Notes under the pieces: generated by a model
What the model was told of the DNA's origin: nothing
Databases searched by the model: none
The model's input: only the letters and a program-made list of their open reading frames with translations
Part shown: positions 22,959-34,504 of the stretch, piece after piece
How the letters are laid out: each line of letters begins with the position of its first letter
How positions within the stretch are numbered: the stretch's first letter is position 1
Source: Allolobophora icterica
Taxonomy: Eukaryota; Annelida; Clitellata; Crassiclitellata; Lumbricidae
Assembly (NCBI GenBank): GCA_963556255.1
Contig: OY744607.1
Span: 53,242,170 to 53,306,169 of the forward strand
Direction: 5' to 3'
Length of the DNA: 64,000 nucleotides
Translations under genes and position numbers: made by a program

Positions 22959-25900
22959 ATGTCGAAGGGAAGGAGGGTTTATATAGAATCGGGCAGCGAC
23001 GACAGCGATAGCGACAATAACCTAGATGAGGTAAGATAGCCGTGGACCTTCTTGTCAAAATGTATTAGCATTTCCTTGACACTGTGCTTGTGTAATACTG
23101 AAAGGGCTTCACTAGATGTGAAGAATTCGAATTTTACGTCATTTATCAGCTCAACGGATTTATTTTGAGAAGATGTGAACGCCATAATTTTTATGCCAAT
23201 TTAGAAAATTTGTTCATCGTGTCATTGAAGTAAATTTCAGTATGATCCTATAGAAATAGCTGTTTGTCTTGGGTTCTACCCGAATTGCCGAAAGCCGATT
23301 CCCCGATTGTGATCGAAATGCGAAATTGACCCGATTCGCGACAAACAAATCTTCTATCAAGCGTTCATAATCCCGAAAATTAGTATATATTATCTAAAAA
23401 TATCCGGTTATAACGTGCACAGATAATTTTGTTTTTTCCTTCGAAAAAAGGTTTTGGGTTTCCGGTGGAAATTCACTTTCAGGAATGGTCCTGGTAGTTG
23501 TCCAGACTGCAGGAGAACTTATAACACCAAAGGCCACTGGAAAGACGACTGTAAATAATGAGTAAGGAATAAATAGGTTTTCATGATACTTTTATTGATG
23601 TCAATAAAGAAAAGGTGGACAGCACAAGTGATTATGTTAAAACATGTCTCTGTATTTATGATGATTGTTGTAATGTATGTCTGATGGATTGAATCCTTTT
23701 GTAGGAATTGAAAATGTTGGCCAACAGTAAAATCTCACAGTTGGAGTCGACAACCGCCCCAACGTCGAAAGTCGTCAGTGATTCAGAATCGTCGTCTGGA
23801 AGCGATCAAGAGGTTTTGAACCATCATTATTTATTTGTTATGATTACTATTATTGGTGTTATTTTAGTTATTACTTTTACTTTTTAATTGTAATCTGACA
23901 TTTATGAAACGCCACATCAAGAAAAAACTCTCCATCAAATGTTGAATGTTTATTATTATTATGATGCATTTATTAAGCGCCTCTTTCTAATGACCAAGCA
24001 TCAGTCGATGGCGCTGAACAGTTGCGGGTGAAGGACTTGCTCAAGGTCCCTACACAGTAACCATCTCATTGGAGGATTGAACCCGTGCCCTCTGTATTAT
24101 AGTGCGAGCACTATTACCAATTGGCTGCCGTATCCCTTAAGATCCAACTAAGTCTAGATGGAGGATTTGTCTCTTTTTTCTTTCAGTGGACGATGAATGG
24201 TTCGCAGAAGAGGAAGAAACGAGTTCAGCCGAGCAAACAGAGCAAGCGCTCCAAGTTGCAGGTTTCATCCGACAGTGAAAAGGAACCAGACAAACTGTCC
24301 GAACCAGAAGAAGGTGAATAATATAATAACGATAGTAATAATAAACACATGGTGATGATTGTGATAAGTACACAGTAGTAATAAATACATAATAATTATA
24401 GCGATAATAAGTACATAATAGTATTAACGATGATGATTTAATGATAAGCAGATAATAAAAAATGAGTGTTTTATCTGAAGGCGAGGTCTCAGACTCGGAC
24501 AGCGAAGGGAACAACGGCAGCGACGCGGACTCGCTCGAGTTTGATGACGGTCTTGACGAGAACCTGATTCGAGATGAAGAGGATCGCAAACGACTCTACG
24601 AGATGACCGAGAAAGAACGAGAACAAGAGCTGTTCAACCGCATAGAGAAGAGAGAAGTCCTCAAAACCAGGTCAGATCAGTCGACTTCATGGAGACAGAT
24701 GGATGAATAGATGGATGGATGAATAGATGGATGGATGAATAGATGGATGGATGAATAGATGGATGGATGAATAGATGCATGGATGAATTACTAGACTGAA
24801 GATGTAATAAAACAGTCATGATTCATAAATATAATCTTAATAATAATAATAATAGAGATAATAAGAAACTTTTAAATTATTTAATTAGTAGCAACTACTA
24901 GGGAGTAACCGATATGCATTTTTCTTCCGATAACCGATACCGATAATTTAGCACGTTTTATTGGTAATTCCGATACCGATACCGATAAACACAAATATTT
25001 GTTGAGCTTGTGAGTGAAGTTGTAACAATATGATGGTTAGGTTAAAATATATATACAGATATATTAAAAATGTGTGGCATTTCGTTAGTTGTATTTGCTT
25101 GCAAATTTTAAGAAAGTTTCAGCGAATATGAAAATGACAACCGGTCAGTTAAGGTTAGGTTTCGGGTTACAGTTGAGGTTAGGGTTAGTTTATAGTGGTT
25201 TGGGAATTTGGGTTATGTTATGGCACCTCTCTTCACCTTATCTTTACAAACTAAGCAGCTCACTCGTCAGTTGAATTAATTTCGAAATAATTCCAGAGTT
25301 TACTTCTGGTTTGAGACATCGTCACATCATGAACTAAATTACTTTCTAAAGTTTCTAAATTTATAATGTCGTTATCGAGCGGCAGAAGTTTTCGCTTGTC
25401 ACCTGAATCCGAAGATCAGGTAAGTAAACGAGTTTTGTTTCAGCGAACTTATTCTTGAAAAGTTTTCTTAATTTTATAATATTAATTTTTAATGCCGCAA
25501 CCTGCGGAAGTTAACGTTCATAAGAAATTGTAATATTATTTATGTTGCGATCCAACGGCAGAAGAAACTTGTACGCTTTGTCACCGCAAATGAAAATTAG
25601 GTCAGTAAATAAGTTTATTATTTAGCGCCTTGCAAAAATTTCCGTTGAGTCAAAAATTATATCAGCTAACTTATTTTTGAAAATGTTTTGTTAAATTTAT
25701 AATATTAATGTCGCCATCTTGTGGAAGTTGTCGTTGATCAAAAATTATATTAATTCGCAATCGAACGGCACGAGTCACAGGAAACCAAAATGCGGTAAGT
25801 AAACAAGGTTGTTTAAATTAGCGCCTCTTGCGATTGCCTTTAGCGCTAAGTTGCGGAAAGTTTCGGTCGACGAAAAACTACATCGGCAAACTTACTTCTG

Positions 25901-28900
25901 AAAATGTATTATCAATTTAGAATTTTAGATTAATTTTAAGTAAATTTCAAGGAAGTGCACTTAAAATTTACGATTTTTCGAACTTTTTTATTGGTGATTG
26001 AATTATCGGATTTTCCGATAATGGGATTTGAAGTAATTATCGGTGCTTATCGGTTTCCGAGCCAATAACCGGTTACTCCCTAGCAACTACGAGGTTAACT
26101 TTTTTATGTCCTGAGTTGTTGTCATGTGCAGCACAAGTTGTCTCTCCATCTCCTACTTGTCATCATTGTCCTTTTGTCTCCTGCTTGTCCTCGTCCCTCT
26201 GTGGACATGGTAGCTTCACTATGGTTGGCCCTTCTCTCTGAAACAGCCAGTCATGCGCCCTGCAAGATGATCTTCTCACCCTTTCTCTGCCTCTATTTTG
26301 CCAGCGATTGAGGACAGATCAATCAATCAATCATTCAATCAATCAATATTCTATCCCATCATGGTCTTGTGTTATTGAGTTGAAGTTGCTTTCAGAGATG
26401 GAGGTGCTAGATAAATTGTGCTGTTGCAATTACAATATCAACGCACCTGATGTTTGATAAATCTAGATTCGACATCGAGAAGAAACTGCGCGAGGCGAAG
26501 AAGAATGCGAAGGACAAAGCGAAAGGCGGATCGAGCTCGGCCGTTCCGAAGAGCGTGAGCGAGCGAAGCCACGATCGAAGGCGGGTGATCGAAGACAAGA
26601 AGGACAGCAAGAAGATGTCTGCCCTGAATGTTCTCAAAGCCAGACGAGAGGAAAAGAAGAAACAAGGTTTGTGGTTTAATCTAGTTCAGACCAGTCCAGA
26701 TTGATCTGATTCAATCCAGCTAAATATTGTGCTTAAGATAACGGCACTATAGAAGTATTAGATTAGATTATTTGGTGGCCTGATTTTGGATATTGACCTG
26801 ATTACAACTTTGTCACTTTCTCTTGGTGCGCTATCGGTTGATACCTTGCACATTTGACACAGGCACAGTACAAGTTACTAATTAAAAAGAATAATAATAA
26901 TAATAATTATATACTAGATGTGACGTTGCTGTTCTGTCCCATCCATCCTTCTATTCATCCATGCATCGATCTACGTATTCATCAGTCTATCTGTTCACCC
27001 ATCCATCTGTCCATCCTTCTATTCATCTTCTCATCCATCCATGCATCGATCCATCTTTTCCATCTATTTATTCATCTTTATTCACTGATCTCCACATCTT
27101 TCCATTCATACATCCATCTATTCTTCCATCCATTTATCTGTTTCCGACAGCCGAGATAATTCAGCAACAGAAGGAGGAGGAAGAGAAGGAACTCCTCGAG
27201 AAGAAGAAGCTTGACGCTGACGAAGTGTACGCCGACGAGGATGAGGATGACGACGATGACCGTGAGTCTGGCGAGCAGAAGAGCAAGGACAGCTACTCGG
27301 ATCGAAGCCGACGATCAAGCTCGTCCTCGTCTTCAGGATCGTCGCGAGACAGCGATTCAGATGACGAGGATCGATCGGATCGAGGAAAACGAAGGTCACA
27401 GCCGATCTCGACCAAGGAGCAGCTGGCGTCGATCCGGCTTTCGCGGCACAAACTCGAGAAGTGGTGTCACATGCCGTACTTTAAGAAAACCGTCGTAGGC
27501 TGCTTCGTCAAGATCGGGATAGGTAACCACGAGGGCCGACCCGTCTATAGGGTGAGTTAAAAGAATCCATGTCAGTGTCATGACTGCTATTTTAATTAAA
27601 TACTCTGTATTGATCTAACCTGTTGTGGCATTTTGTGGTCTAGTAATTAGTGTCCTGGACTGTCCGGTCTGTCTTAAGGATGTGGGTTTAAATCCCCACC
27701 AGAGCAGAAATGTGTGTTGAGATTTGGCTGCATTTATGCCCCATGCCAGTTCGGTTATAATGGGTACACTGACAGTACACTCAGTGCGAAGATCAGGCGC
27801 TGCGGGAGAGGACTGGCCACCCGCGCTCGTATGCCAATGCTAAGAAAACGAATCGCTAATTCTTCATGCCCGTGGTTGCCTCAGGGACTGCTCTTCTTCT
27901 AACAACATCTTGTAGCTGCCTTATATGCTGAGGCTGAGAAAATGAAGTGGCTAACGCTTTCTATCCATGGCTCTCTGTTAAGGGAATACTTTGCTTCTGT
28001 GTTCATACACGAGCCCTGACTCATTTTAAGTAACTGTGCCCTAGAAAACGCTTACAGAGTTGGGAACATTTAAAAACTGGATTCATATTTTTCTTTGCAG
28101 ACATTGAAACGTTAGATCTGCCCGTGAAATGTTTAGTAATATTTGAACCCTGACCTCTCGTTTCACAGTCCAGCATGCTAACCACTAGACCATCGTGCAT
28201 CCATGATTTTTTGTTATTATGTTATTACATTATTATGTTAGTATTTTATCATTTGTTATGTATCGACAGGGATAATTAATTGAATTTATTATTATTATTA
28301 TGCATTTATTAAGCACCACTATGCAATGACCAAGCATCAGTCGATGGCGCTGAACAACAGTTGTGAGTGAAGGACTTGCTCGAGGTCCCTACATAGTAAC
28401 CATCTGAGGGGAGGAAGCTTGAACCCACACTCTCCGTGTTACAAGATGAGCACTTTAACCAATTGGCAATTGTGTCCCACAATGTATTTGTGGTTTAGTC
28501 TGGGTGATGGTTTGTATTTGATTGATTGTTGTTAAATTTTACAGGTGGCTAGTATTGCCGATGTCGTAGAGACTGCAAAGGTCTACCAGCTCGGAAACAC
28601 GCGGACGAACAAGGGTCTTAAGCTCAAGTACGACATTACCAAACATTTCTTTTCTTGTGTTGTCTTTGTATTATATGTGAAATATCAATCAACGTTGAGC
28701 ATAATCCGTCAGTCGTAATCCATAAGTCATGATTGATCATAAATCTATGAATCATAATCAATCAGTCATATCAGTTTATCATCGATCATGATCAATCGAT
28801 TATGGCCAATCGATCCTAATCTACTACTACTAATAATAATCTAATTATAATTTATGAATCATAATTACTTAGTCATATCAGCAATCGATCGTCAGTCTAT

Positions 28901-31900
28901 CATGATCAATCGATCTTGGCCAATCGATCCTAATAATTCAAACTGCTACTACGGATAATAGTAACATTAACATCAGTTGGGTTCCATGCGTTTTGCTGAT
29001 GCAATTCCATTTCTTAATGACATTTAACATCATACAGGCCTGATTATTTTACTCTTGAAGTGGCTCTATATAAATGTTCCATTACAATAATTTGTACATG
29101 CTATAACGCACACGATCGATTGCATAGCGGAAGTTGGAAAGGTCAGGATTCATTTGGATGGATGTTTTCCGATTGTTCTCCAGGCACGGCAAATCGGAGA
29201 GGGTGTACAGACTGGAGTTCGTCTCGAACCACGAGTTCAGCGACTCAGAATTCAGCAAGTGGGTTCAGACGATGGAGATGGAGGGCATCGCCCTGCCGAC
29301 GACCCTTGACGTCGAAATCAAACTCAGAGACATCAAGGAGGCGCTCGAGTACAACTTCAACGAAGAGGACGTCAACCTGGTTGGTTTCGGCTGATCAGTT
29401 TCTTGGCTTAGTATTCTGCATTGTAACTATTGATCGCTTCGGAGAGATATGTTGGAAGTGTCTTCCAAAGGATTTGCGGCTTTAGCTCATTAGCCTTTCT
29501 CTTCCCCTGTTCTGGAAACCCCTGAGGTCCACTTTATTTGTTAGTGATATCAGTGAATTGGGTCGGTAGCACGTCTGAATCAAACATTTTATAAATTTTT
29601 TCATTACAATTGCAATAATTATGTATGTTTCTTTTTCTGTTTTCTCTTTTTCTTGCAGCTGTAGGCTGTGGATTAGTTGAGCACTCACCTTGTAGTGCTG
29701 AGAGTATGGGTTAAAGCCACCTCCTCTGTGTAGGGACCTTGAGCAGTAAATGCGTAATGATAATAATAATAATAAAGGCAGAGGCAAATACAAAGGTAAT
29801 GGTAAATGCAGACAATGACAAAAGTATAGGCAATTAGGTGAAGGTTATGGTAATGGTAAAGTTTGAATGCAACGGGAAAGATGACAGCAGATGAAAAGTT
29901 AGAAGCAGAAGAGCAGTCCCTTAAGGCAGCCATGTGTATGAAGTGTTAACGATTTCATTTTATTGACCTCGGCCAGTCCTCTCTTTCATCGTCTCATCTT
30001 CCCACTGACAGTGTGTGGTCAGTGTACTCATTACTGCTGAGTCGGCATGGGGGTGCAGGAGGAGCCAATATCTCGAAACAAATTTCTGCCCTGGCAGTGA
30101 TTGGACACCTCTGACCTCTCGCTTGAGTGTCCAGCGCACTAACCACTACACTGCTGAGGTTAACGCAAAGGAAATAAAAGCAAAGGGAACTGTAATGACA
30201 GAGGTGCAAAGGTAGCAGTTTAATAAGATATTCATCAGCGCAGAATAAATGCATAATAAATAAATGGATCGGAATTTGACTGAGCTTCACCGATCGATTT
30301 CTTTTTTCGTCGACAGATTGTGGCCGAAAAACAGAAGTTTAGAAAGAATCCGCACAACTATGCTATGAGGAAGACAATGCTCATGAAACAACACGTAAGT
30401 TATGAAATTACATCTTCGTATATCTTTGTTTAAGATGGAATTCTGTACATAATAATTCGCCCAGCTGTGTGTCACCATGGAGGCAGTGGTGGCATTACCT
30501 GGCACATTTTGATACTGATAAGATCATTGATTATGATTATGGTACTGATTAGATTATTGAGTATACTAGATGATTGCCCTTCTTAATACGGTGTTAAGGC
30601 GGCTTTAAAAAATCTGCAAATGTGTTTTCCAATGTGCCTGAAATTTGTTATTGCCTGTCCTAAGAGTGATTATAAAGCAAGTTTCCGTACGTATGTGTAG
30701 AGTTTTCAATCCCATGGAGCAGAAATGTTGAACCAAATTTCTGCCCTGGCAGGGATTTGAACCTCTAACCTCTCGATTGACAGAACATAGATATAGCACC
30801 ATTTCAAAGTTCAACTAATCAGGGAACTAGATATGATACTTATTAGATTATTAAGTATATGGTGCTGATTAATTGTGAGTGAAGGACTTGCTTAAGGTCC
30901 ATACACAGTAACTGGCTCAGATGATGAGAATCAAACCCATACTCTTCGCTTTACAGGCGAGCGCTCTAACCAATAGTCAATTGCATCTCAACTGATTTTA
31001 AATTGCAGGAGATGGCCGAGCAGACCGGGGAGAAGGAAAAGGCAGGTGAGCTCAAATTGCAGCTGGAGCAGCTGGAAGAGCGAGCGGAGGAGCTCGACCG
31101 GATCCGAACGCACAACATCAGCAGCATCAGTGACATCAACCAGCGCAACCGCCAGCGCAACCTTCGCGAGGCGGACGAGGCAGCCAAGCGTGAAGCGGCC
31201 GAACGGAAGCTGGCAAAGGCTGATCCTTTCACTAGGAGGCAGTCACGCTCAACGCTCGTTACAAATGTAAGCTCATTTAAAGATTTAAACTTGTTAAATA
31301 TGTATGCTTGTTACATATATAAGCTTGTTACGAACATGAGCTCTTTATAGGTTTAAGCTTGTTAAGAATATAAGCTCGTTACAAATGTGAACTTAGTTGA
31401 GATTTAAGCCTGTTACAATACATAAGCTCATTTGTATATGTAAGCTTGTTACAAATGTTAGCTCATTACAGATGCAAGCTCTTGACAGAATTTAACTTGT
31501 TACAAGCACATGCTCATTAAAAGTGTAATTTCACTACAGCCGTAAGAGCATTACAAAAGTAAGGCTCGTTACAGACATGAGCATGTAAAGTCAAGAGATT
31601 AGAGTCACTGGCTTAACGATATTTTGTCGGTTTTTGGCTTTAGCATTATGTTCAAGTCTTTTAAGCAGAGCACTGTGATGTTTGAAAGATGCAAAACGCA
31701 AATTACATCTAGCACTGTCATCCGTTTGGTTAGGTTTGTTTACGTTACAATGTTTAAGTTACAATATCGGCCGATGCCAAAACAATGGCATGACCCTCGA
31801 GGCACCCCATCCAGCAGCGTATTCAGTTTAAGATCCTGACCCTTATGCACAACTGTCTCGTTGCTTCTGCTGCATCATACCTTAGGGCCTTCTGCATTTT

Positions 31901-34504
31901 GGTCTCCTCAGTCGTGGGTCATGGCACCATTCGGTAGACTGCCCATTGGCTCTGACTGTCCCTCGTATGCACACTGCTACAGCTCAGTCCAGAAGCTTTG
32001 CCTACATGTATGTTGGGCCCACCAGCTGGAATCGCCTTTCTCAAGAGCTGCTTATTCAAGCTACTCAATTTGTCCTTTCCACAGTTACACCAGCACCTGA
32101 AGTCTATGATTTCACTGGTTTGGATCGGGAGCGCCACTTATGAGTTTTTTTTATTGAAGTGGCACTTTATAAATCTTAGATTACAATTACAATTTGTTTG
32201 TATTGTCTGTTTAGGTTCGAGATCCGGAGATGAAAGCTCAGATGAAAGCAAGAATCGAGCAGAAGTTCAAGGGTGACAAAACTGCTCTACCCATCATTCT
32301 GGTATGGTATAATGAATACTTATTAATTATTTGTGACACAGAAACTACCTACATGAATACTTATTAATTATCATTATTAATTAGTAACTTCTATAACACC
32401 GGTGTCTAATGCATCAACCAATTGTGTATAATGAATACTTATTATTAATATTAATTTGTAACTTCTATAGCACTGGTGTCTAATGCCTAGAATAGAGAGC
32501 ACGTAAGGTAACTGGAAGAGTCTACAGTGGTGGGCCCATGCACATATGTGCAGCCAAACCAAAGAATTCCCATTCAGAGCTGACAGATTACACCATGTTG
32601 TGGGCCTATAATTGGTCAGAGCACTCGCCTTGCAATGTGGAGATCACGGATTCGATCCTCCTCCCCTGAGACAGTTGCTGTGTAGGGACCTTGAGCAAGT
32701 CCTTCAGTCACAATTGCTCCGTGCCATCGATTAGATAGTGGTGCTTCATAAATGCATACTAATAATAATAAATAGTAGTGTTTAATGGTCGCAATGATAA
32801 TAATAATAATGGGACAGATGGCAATCCAAGACAGAATGAAGGTTATAGGTACAGGTAACTGAAAACAACAGGTAACTGAAAACAGTCAGTTTAATTCATC
32901 TGGTTATGAGTTTGTTGGATTTATGAAGAAGTAAAGTGAATCAATGATGATGATAATAATAATAATCTGTGCTTTTTTCTAGAAAAAAGGTTCCGGAACT
33001 TAACAATTATGGAACGGTTAAAATTCCGAGAAAAACGGGGTTGAGGGTTGCGAGGGGTTTCACTAAACACTGAGAAAAGTTCACAACACTGAAATTAAAG
33101 TAAAATGACTAAATTAATGTTTTTATCATTAAAATAAATAAATAATTTTTTAGGAGCTGAAAAAAGTGTCGGAACGCTGTTCCGGCTGAAAAAAAACACT
33201 GATACTAACAATATTGTTCAGATATACGATTTCTAATATTATCTGAAGTAAAATTTGTTGGCAAATCAGTTATTGTTCTACAAAGTCGTGACTTAAGACG
33301 TCGTGACTTCTTCTCTTGTAGCCGATGACGACTCTTGAGCCTCTGCTCGAGGACGAAAGCAAACCAAGTCGTAAGGAGCCGTCTTCAGGTGTCGGATCTT
33401 CAACGGATCTATTCAGCGTCCATAACTTTGATGTGACGATCGACTTAGAGGTTCCTACAGGTAAAGCTTTGACATAACATGGCATAAATGGAAATTTTTA
33501 AAGCACAACTTGAATGAAAAAACTCATCAATAGCACTCAAGGGAACCCTCGTTTGAACAGATTAGACTTCAAGCCTGTGCGGAACGGAGAACGAGATGGG
33601 TCGACTAGCTGAGCTCTAGTTTCATGAGAAGCTTGTTCCAGACTGCAGGACCGACAAAGGCAAAGCTTTGTGCTGAGTTGTAGAGGAATGAGCCCGGCGG
33701 ACAAGAATAACTCTGATTGGCCAAATGTAGGGACCTACGGTAGGGCCAGGAACAGGACGGTTCATTGAGTGACGTGTCTTTTTCTGTTATACATTAACAG
33801 AATATTAGTTGATACCAGATGTTGCTTGGATACGGTAACCAATTAGTTTAGAGCCAGTGTTTCAGTTGTCAAAAAAGAGCTTGGGTTGGGTGGTCGAAAA
33901 TTTTACAGAAGGGCTGGGGATGATTCCCTCCAAACTGAAACTCTGGCTTGTGACAGATAGATTTCAAATTCAAACCTTCTTCCCTGAGATGGTTACTGTG
34001 TAGGGACCTTGAGCAAGTCCTTCACTCACAATTGCTCCACACCATCAATTGATACTTGGTCATTAGATAGTGGCGCTTAATAAACAGCCTCCTCCCTGTA
34101 GACTGTTACTGTGTAGGGACCTTGAGCAAGTCCTTTGCTCACAGTGGCTCAGTACCATCAATTGATTCGAGGTCATTAGATAGTGGCATCAATACACAAT
34201 AATAATTTGTGAGCATTCCTGATGAATCCTGGCCAAATGGATTTGAAATTTGCCTCAGCAATGGATAACACGGATCCTGATAACACGGTCTGGGGCATGG
34301 ATCTGATATATTGAGTAGAGTTTTAGGAAAAGACTTCATCTGATCTGAATCTAATCTAATCAGACTTAATCTGATCTAATCTGACGTGTTGTCTGTGCAG
34401 GTCCTGTCAGCGTTCTGCCGAAGTTCAACGAGAATTCGCGGCCTATGACCCAGAGGCGATCGCTAAACCTAGAAGACTACAAAAAGAAGCGCGGACTCAT
34501 CTGA
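22959..34504 (+). CDS. RTF1: RNA polymerase-associated protein RTF1, 13 coding exons, 680 aa
   Basis: Paf1-complex elongation factor: its Plus3 domain binds phosphorylated Spt5, and its histone-modification domain promotes H2B ubiquitylation through Rad6/Bre1. Exons: 22959-23030, 23705-23812, 24187-24313, 24481-24670, 26467-26666, 27151-27551, 28545-28627, 29184-29379, 30317-30394, 31009-31266, 32215-32301, 33322-33460, 34401-34504. Junctions are AG/GT, phases fit and the total is 2043 nt. N-terminus is acidic and Ser-rich. [20 protein letters not shown] (about 134-153) is the histone-modification domain. Plus3 is about 319-455 ([39 protein letters not shown]). A basic coiled region with [20 protein letters not shown] follows. 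It ends [16 protein letters not shown], the conserved Paf1-complex tail. Human RTF1 is 710 aa. Start chosen as the first ATG ([11 protein letters not shown], like other RTF1 starts). Confidence 0.94.
23952..24136 (-). repeat. SINE S1 (minus orientation) in RTF1 intron 2
   Basis: ATTATTATTATGATGCATTTATTAAGCGCC tail complement, then 'gatggcgctgaacagttgcgggtgaaggacttg' and 'gcgagcactattaccaattggctgccgt'. It ends only about 50 bp before the exon 24187 acceptor. Confidence 0.8.
24695..24785. repeat. GATGGATGAATA minisatellite at the RTF1 exon 4 donor side
   Basis: Five units of about 20 bp (ATAGATGGATGGATGA) start 25 bp after the exon 4 donor at 24671. Confidence 0.9.
24899..26082. mobile_element. 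hAT element with perfect 8-bp TSD in RTF1 intron 4
   Basis: An 1184-bp element with ends TAGGGAGTAACCG and CGGTTACTCCCTA. It is flanked by gcaactac on both sides (24891-24898 and 26083-26090). Subterminal CCGATA/TATCGG motifs are repeated at both ends (likely transposase sites). The interior carries about four diverged units of roughly 125 bp with GTAAGTAAACGAG-like and GCGGAAGTT phrases. No transposase frame was seen, so it is non-autonomous. Confidence 0.85.
26935..27140. repeat. CATCCATC/TTCATC minisatellite abutting RTF1 exon 6
   Basis: Irregular CATCCATCyrTCyATTCATC units run to within about 15 bp of the exon 6 acceptor (AG at 27149-27150) and supply its polypyrimidine-rich tract. Confidence 0.85.
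27632..27905 (+). repeat. SINE S2 in RTF1 intron 6
   Basis: Head GTGGTCTAGTAATTAGTGTCC, B-box-like GGGTTTAAATCCCC, CACCAGAGCAGAAATG, ending GGTTGCCTCAGGGACTGCTC. A short extra piece with CCGAGGCTGAG-like S2 sequence follows to about 27990. Confidence 0.75.
28120..28205 (-). repeat. SINE S2 fragment (minus)
   Basis: Only the tRNA-like head is left: TTTGAACCCTGACCTCTCG (B-box complement) and CAGCATGCTAACCACTAGACC (A-box complement). Confidence 0.65.
28287..28477 (-). repeat. SINE S1 (minus) in RTF1 intron 6
   Basis: Tail complement ATTATTATTATGCATTTATTAAGC, then 'gatggcgctgaacaacagttgtgagtgaaggacttg' and head 'gagcactttaaccaattggcaattgtgtccc'. Ends about 67 bp before the exon 7 acceptor. Confidence 0.8.
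28745..28940. repeat. Pair of ~75-bp ATCGAT-rich repeats in RTF1 intron 7
   Basis: 28750-28822 and 28857-28936 share AATCATAAT, AGTCATATCAG, ATCATGATCAATCGAT and GGCCAATCGATCCTAAT. Imperfect direct duplication. Confidence 0.75.
29660..29776 (+). repeat. SINE S1 with internal deletion
   Basis: Head CTGTGGATTAGTTGAGCACTC, B-box-like GGGTTAAAGCC, CTGTGTAGGGACCTTGAGCAG, then directly TAAATGCGTAATGATAATAATAAT. The middle body is missing. Confidence 0.75.
29908..30153 (-). repeat. SINE S2 (minus) in RTF1 intron 8
   Basis: GAGCAGTCCCTTAAGGCAGCC, CTCATCTTCCCACTGACAG, GTGCAGGAGGAGCC, TTTCTGCCCTGGCAGTG and head CCAGCGCACTAACCACTACAC in reverse order. Confidence 0.8.
30700..30800 (-). repeat. SINE S2 fragment (minus) in RTF1 intron 9
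   Basis: Contains GAGCAGAAATGTTGAACC, CTGCCCTGGCAGGGATTTG and ACCTCTCGATTGACAG (B-box side); the rest is absent. Confidence 0.7.
30868..30990 (-). repeat. SINE S1 (minus) just before RTF1 exon 10
   Basis: 'ttgtgagtgaaggacttgc', 'ggtccatacacagtaac', B-box complement 'aatcaaaccc' and head 'gagcgctctaaccaatagtc'. Its outer end is about 18 bp from the exon 10 acceptor (AG 31007-31008), so SINE sequence supplies most of the branch-point region. Confidence 0.75.
31255..31600. repeat. Degenerate array of GTTACAAATGTAAGCTC units starting at the RTF1 exon 10 donor
   Basis: The exon 10 end and donor read GTTACAAAT|GTAAGCTC. Related blocks follow about every 20-25 bp: GTTACATATATAAGCTT, GTTACGAACATGAGCTC, GTTAAGAATATAAGCTC, GTTACAAATGTGAAC, GTTACAAATGTTAGCTC. 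The unit thus includes the 5' splice site. Copies with GT at the right place are rare, so most are dead decoys. Confidence 0.75.
31790..32200 (+). mobile_element. 5'-truncated LINE, C-terminal reverse transcriptase remnant and tail
   Basis: One frame gives [19 protein letters not shown] and, after a frame change, [18 protein letters not shown] then [14 protein letters not shown]. These are typical words of the C-terminus of L2/CR1-type LINE ORF2 proteins. It ends with TTGAAGTGGCACTTTATAAA and TTACAATTACAA, directly before the pyrimidine tract of RTF1 exon 11. Broken by frameshift and severely truncated. Confidence 0.65.
32600..32770 (+). repeat. SINE S1 in RTF1 intron 11
   Basis: TATAATTGGTCAGAGCACTCG (A-box side), GGATTCGATCCTCC (B box), CCCCTGAGACAGTTGCTGTG, tail AGTGGTGCTTCATAAATGC and TAATAATAA. 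R3 fragments (minus) lie just upstream near 32385-32425 and 32455-32490. Confidence 0.8.
32967..33201 (-). mobile_element. hAT-like MITE, uninterrupted sister of the element at 7467-9364
   Basis: A 235-bp copy in reverse orientation: starts CTGTGCTTTTTTCTAG, ends GGCTGAAAAAAAACACTG, with CGGAACGCTGTTCCGG near the right end. It keeps the single TTAA that is split by the piggyBac-like element in the other copy. Flanking 8-mers ataataat and atactaac agree at only 6 of 8 positions, so it is older or imperfect. Confidence 0.75.
33960..34205 (+). repeat. Two SINE S1 copies in tandem in RTF1 intron 12
   Basis: 33960-34084 and 34085-34205 both read CTG(A/T)GA..GTTACTGTGTAGGGACC, CTTGAGCAAGTCCTT, ACCATCAATTGAT and ATTAGATAGTGGC. 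The second lacks the tRNA head, which suggests a partial duplication or two insertions. Confidence 0.75.
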
